64,000 nucleotides of DNA from an uncultured Shewanella sp. GTDB taxonomy: Bacteria; Pseudomonadota; Gammaproteobacteria; Enterobacterales; Shewanellaceae. The stretch is taken from contig NZ_CANMUW010000002.1 in the NCBI RefSeq assembly GCF_947501225.1, positions 1-64,000 of the forward strand. The letters are read 5' to 3'. Each line of letters starts with the position of its first letter. Positions within the stretch are counted from its first letter, which is position 1. The translations under genes and the position numbers were made by a program. Under the pieces are notes generated by a model. It saw only the letters and a program-made list of their open reading frames with translations, made no database searches and was not told where the DNA came from. Below, in pieces: positions 62,801 through 64,000 of this stretch.

Positions 62801-64000
62801 TTTCAATATTAAGGTTTTGAAACAAGGTGATTTTGAGCTAATTAAAACAACCCCTGAAAAATCTAACGGCTTCATAACTAAACTAGAAAATATAATTGCG
62901 TATTTTAAAGCTTGGATAACTAATGAATACAGTGATGATACAACTAAAGAAAATATTGCAAAGTTAGACGATAAACTGTCGAAGTTAGAAGCTATTGAAG
63001 CTGATGCATTACAGATTAAATATGGTGATATCGACTTCATTAGAAATGTTAATTTGCATTTTGATGAGAATAAGCTTTATGTGACAAAGCCGTGGAATGC
63101 GAATCGAGTATTAATAGAACTTTCAGATAAGCTATGCAATTACTTTGAGTTACTAGGTCACGATAAGAAACTAGATTTTCTCTTAAGGTCAGAAAATAGT
63201 GAAATAAACGATCATTTCAAAGAATTGTGTATTGAGATTTTAGATACTGAATTATTCATCAATAAGCAAACATCTGTCACAGGTGAAACTATTCAAGCAC
63301 CTTTGGCTAGTAAAACTATACGCTCATTTGAAGAGCTTGAAGAAGAAGTAGATATAAAGGGTATTTCCCCAAGTTTTTTTCATATCCCTTCAGCAGATTA
63401 TGAACGGCTAAAGTATGTCCAAGGGTTAATATCAAGAGCAGTAAAAAACATTGTTAACTACTTAAATTCTTTACCCGAATACGATTGCTCTAATCACTAT
63501 GAAATAGCCAAAAGTATTATCGGAGGTATCACTAAGAATGGAAAAAGTGTAACCGTAGTCGCTAGACCTTCAGATAATGATGAAGTTCTGCTTTATTACA
63601 CTTCAGAGTTTGATGTGCTGCAGTATGTAGATGCTGAGCTATGGTGCGAAGATGGCAAAAATACGCCCCAAAAGATCACTTTGGGACAACTTCTCAAGTT
63701 AACAGAAATAAATAAAATTCCGGTAACCAGGTTAGCTATTTCAAGTGCTGAAGTAACAGAGTTATGTAACAAACAAAAATCTATAACGCACGAATTTAAT
63801 GCAGTTCCTTTAGCACCTTTTCAGGTTGCTAAAATAATAGCTTCCTTCGCAAATACAGAAGGCGGTACTTTAGTCTTTGGAATCAACGAGGTTACATCAA
63901 CTCTGAATGAGACAGTTGGTATAAGCTCTGATTACCGAATTGGTGAAATCATGACGGAAGCAATTTCATTCCTCTCACAGAAGCCTGAGGTTATTTGTGA
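59877..64000 (+). CDS. Sacsin/HSP90-like ATPase fused to an AlbA_2 (Schlafen-type) domain, partial
   Basis: The reading frame from ATG 59877 is open to the window edge, at least 1,374 codons, checked codon by codon. Residues 44-55 (FIYELLQNADDS) form a GHKL N-box with E47 and N51; 77-82 (HSGRKF) is the G1-like loop; 102-116 (SSKTGYKGIGFKSVF) is the glycine lid: together the sacsin-type HSP90-like fold. A ~1,100-residue middle follows without a motif I recognise. At 1306-1338 HEFNAVPL and FANTEGGTLVFGINE are the AlbA_2 (divergent AAA_4/Schlafen) signature; the domain is cut by the window end. Codons are A/T-ending, unlike the neighbours. I know of no characterised protein with this exact order. 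Defence or stress roles are inference. Confidence 0.88.
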   Translation, partial: MKIKEVIDDLFNENTNYATPDQATNQASSLVSLSTDLYTDSKRFIYELLQNADDSSEPESTVKVWIKIFGNSLVVAHSGRKFSPRDIRGICNVNNGTKKEDSSKTGYKGIGFKSVFGQSDKVTIFTDNEFFRFDASYPFDWIWDGTKDEWEAKSDREFVNPWQITPIYTEVSEGILKPIELYLNTIKANVATIIELHDKGDVLLALKELSEDVNMYLFLKSISSINFDIDNRKHIEIDRSESNRIVLKNGQSEQNKWLTSSITLSVPSDLKVALQDERNIPDKLLNAETIELTLAAKTGTDGIVKLYQNERRIYSYLPTEETKYSLPVLVNTSFLTNANREHLHADSKWNQWLFKSISVEIFKWIARLVETEYQYQAYKLIPDKIHNDELGTQFNIGRQEAIETVAFVREKPKSLVKIKDSIIDFTFLSRKSFIGEEAIKSFIVGSESTGKESTKVFVENTGFGKEFKALGASTFEWKCLAEFVKSKGFIDAHSIENNIELIKHLKFLSEKETFESITNTQLSKLAFIWDHKGALNAPYDIYFPTSKDTSWNVKDSELSFIHQRLQDWLSTEINIRSWLGNLGVVEKTDISFITKTIIPNAESYITEENAVKTMHDLFSLYKKGDLTAGVLSSLSNLKLMTVQGCLLKASECFLSKIYSPRLEIEGMLNKDIFVSDVYLTTKADTDEWKRFFKLLGVQDGITCITIEDKTSRTELVTQGYLNNYFDGSDKKFNPWQTTFTADTYSKISTLKFINDSIDNYQFSLQFWRDIVENCSATDLISFPIAFWGNSGRPGRTSGDEVGSYTSWFIKNLKCIPVVTKECESSDKVLLNTEEMKKIAGNYLPIFDGVQLTPNWLSFFDFKTSLEIADHLKLLKEISNDTTDKGNVKKKNIERIQLVYKELLTQCVNWNEQELKQVEEWAKDSQLQNTSGTPVSCSSLKYFLDGNSNIFHDEFDFLELNAENKRNPNLKSFLKAFNIKVLKQGDFELIKTTPEKSNGFITKLENIIAYFKAWITNEYSDDTTKENIAKLDDKLSKLEAIEADALQIKYGDIDFIRNVNLHFDENKLYVTKPWNANRVLIELSDKLCNYFELLGHDKKLDFLLRSENSEINDHFKELCIEILDTELFINKQTSVTGETIQAPLASKTIRSFEELEEEVDIKGISPSFFHIPSADYERLKYVQGLISRAVKNIVNYLNSLPEYDCSNHYEIAKSIIGGITKNGKSVTVVARPSDNDEVLLYYTSEFDVLQYVDAELWCEDGKNTPQKITLGQLLKLTEINKIPVTRLAISSAEVTELCNKQKSITHEFNAVPLAPFQVAKIIASFANTEGGTLVFGINEVTSTLNETVGISSDYRIGEIMTEAISFLSQKPEVIC

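Noticed and set aside
1..64000. CRISPR arrays, insertion sequences and complete prophage genes
   Set aside because: I looked for regularly spaced direct repeats, transposases with terminal repeats, integrases and phage structural genes and saw none; the tRNA debris is irregular and hairpin-linked, not CRISPR.

Overview
The window looks like chromosome of a marine Shewanella, most like S. sediminis. This rests on gene order (tRNA-Gly/Cys/Leu-pgsA-uvrC-uvrY; ycbZ-fabA; rlmL-zapC-pyrD; prc-proQ; yebG-yebR-letAB), on a Tat-exported reductive dehalogenase, a trait for which S. sediminis is known, and on a complete marine-type sortase system. I made this assignment from protein sequence and synteny only. 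Most genes have moderate GC; the last ~4.1 kb are clearly A+T-rich.

Layout. 1-750: tRNA-Leu, -Cys and -Gly on the minus strand, interspersed with decayed tRNA copies. 0.9-4.0 kb: uvrY-uvrC-pgsA operon (signal response, excision repair, phospholipid synthesis). 4.5-10.9 kb: an accessory block with rdhA-rdhB (respiratory dehalogenase and membrane anchor), a Cys-pair protein, a LuxR-type regulator, and on the other strand a FadL-type outer-membrane channel and a LysR regulator. 11-12.7 kb: two tRNA-Ser(UGA) genes within an array of tRNA-Ser debris and terminator hairpins, with a GFA-family gene between them. 12.9-15.5 kb: ycbZ, fabA and rmf (58 codons). 15.7-21.9 kb: rlmL, a glutaredoxin-like gene, uup and a DUF3466 gene. 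22.4-29.1 kb: zapC, pyrD and the giant NAD-glutamate dehydrogenase gene, with a cluster of six GATC sites between zapC and pyrD.

29.3-36.2 kb: a four-gene operon of DUF1302, DUF1329, YCF48-like and RND/MMPL proteins, probably an envelope system for hydrophobic material. 36.5-43.3 kb: a DUF2835 gene, pepN, prc, proQ, and yebG-yebR behind an exact-consensus SOS box. 43.5-48.5 kb: a LetA transporter split into two overlapping genes, LetB with seven MCE domains, and a diguanylate cyclase. 48.5-55.5 kb: the dedicated proteobacterial sortase system: sortase, its LPQTG-tailed VIT/VWA substrate, the OmpA-family partner PdsO, and the divergent PdsR/PdsS two-component pair. 55.6-59.0 kb: metC, an S51 peptidase and a serine hydrolase of the beta-lactamase fold.

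59.0-64.0 kb: an ~0.9-kb non-coding or decayed stretch leads into an A+T-rich reading frame of at least 1,374 codons that runs off the window. It starts with a sacsin/HSP90-like GHKL ATPase domain and, ~1,200 residues later, enters an AlbA_2 (Schlafen-type) domain. This unusual fusion, in apparently acquired DNA, is the best candidate here for an undescribed system, possibly anti-phage defence; that role is inference.
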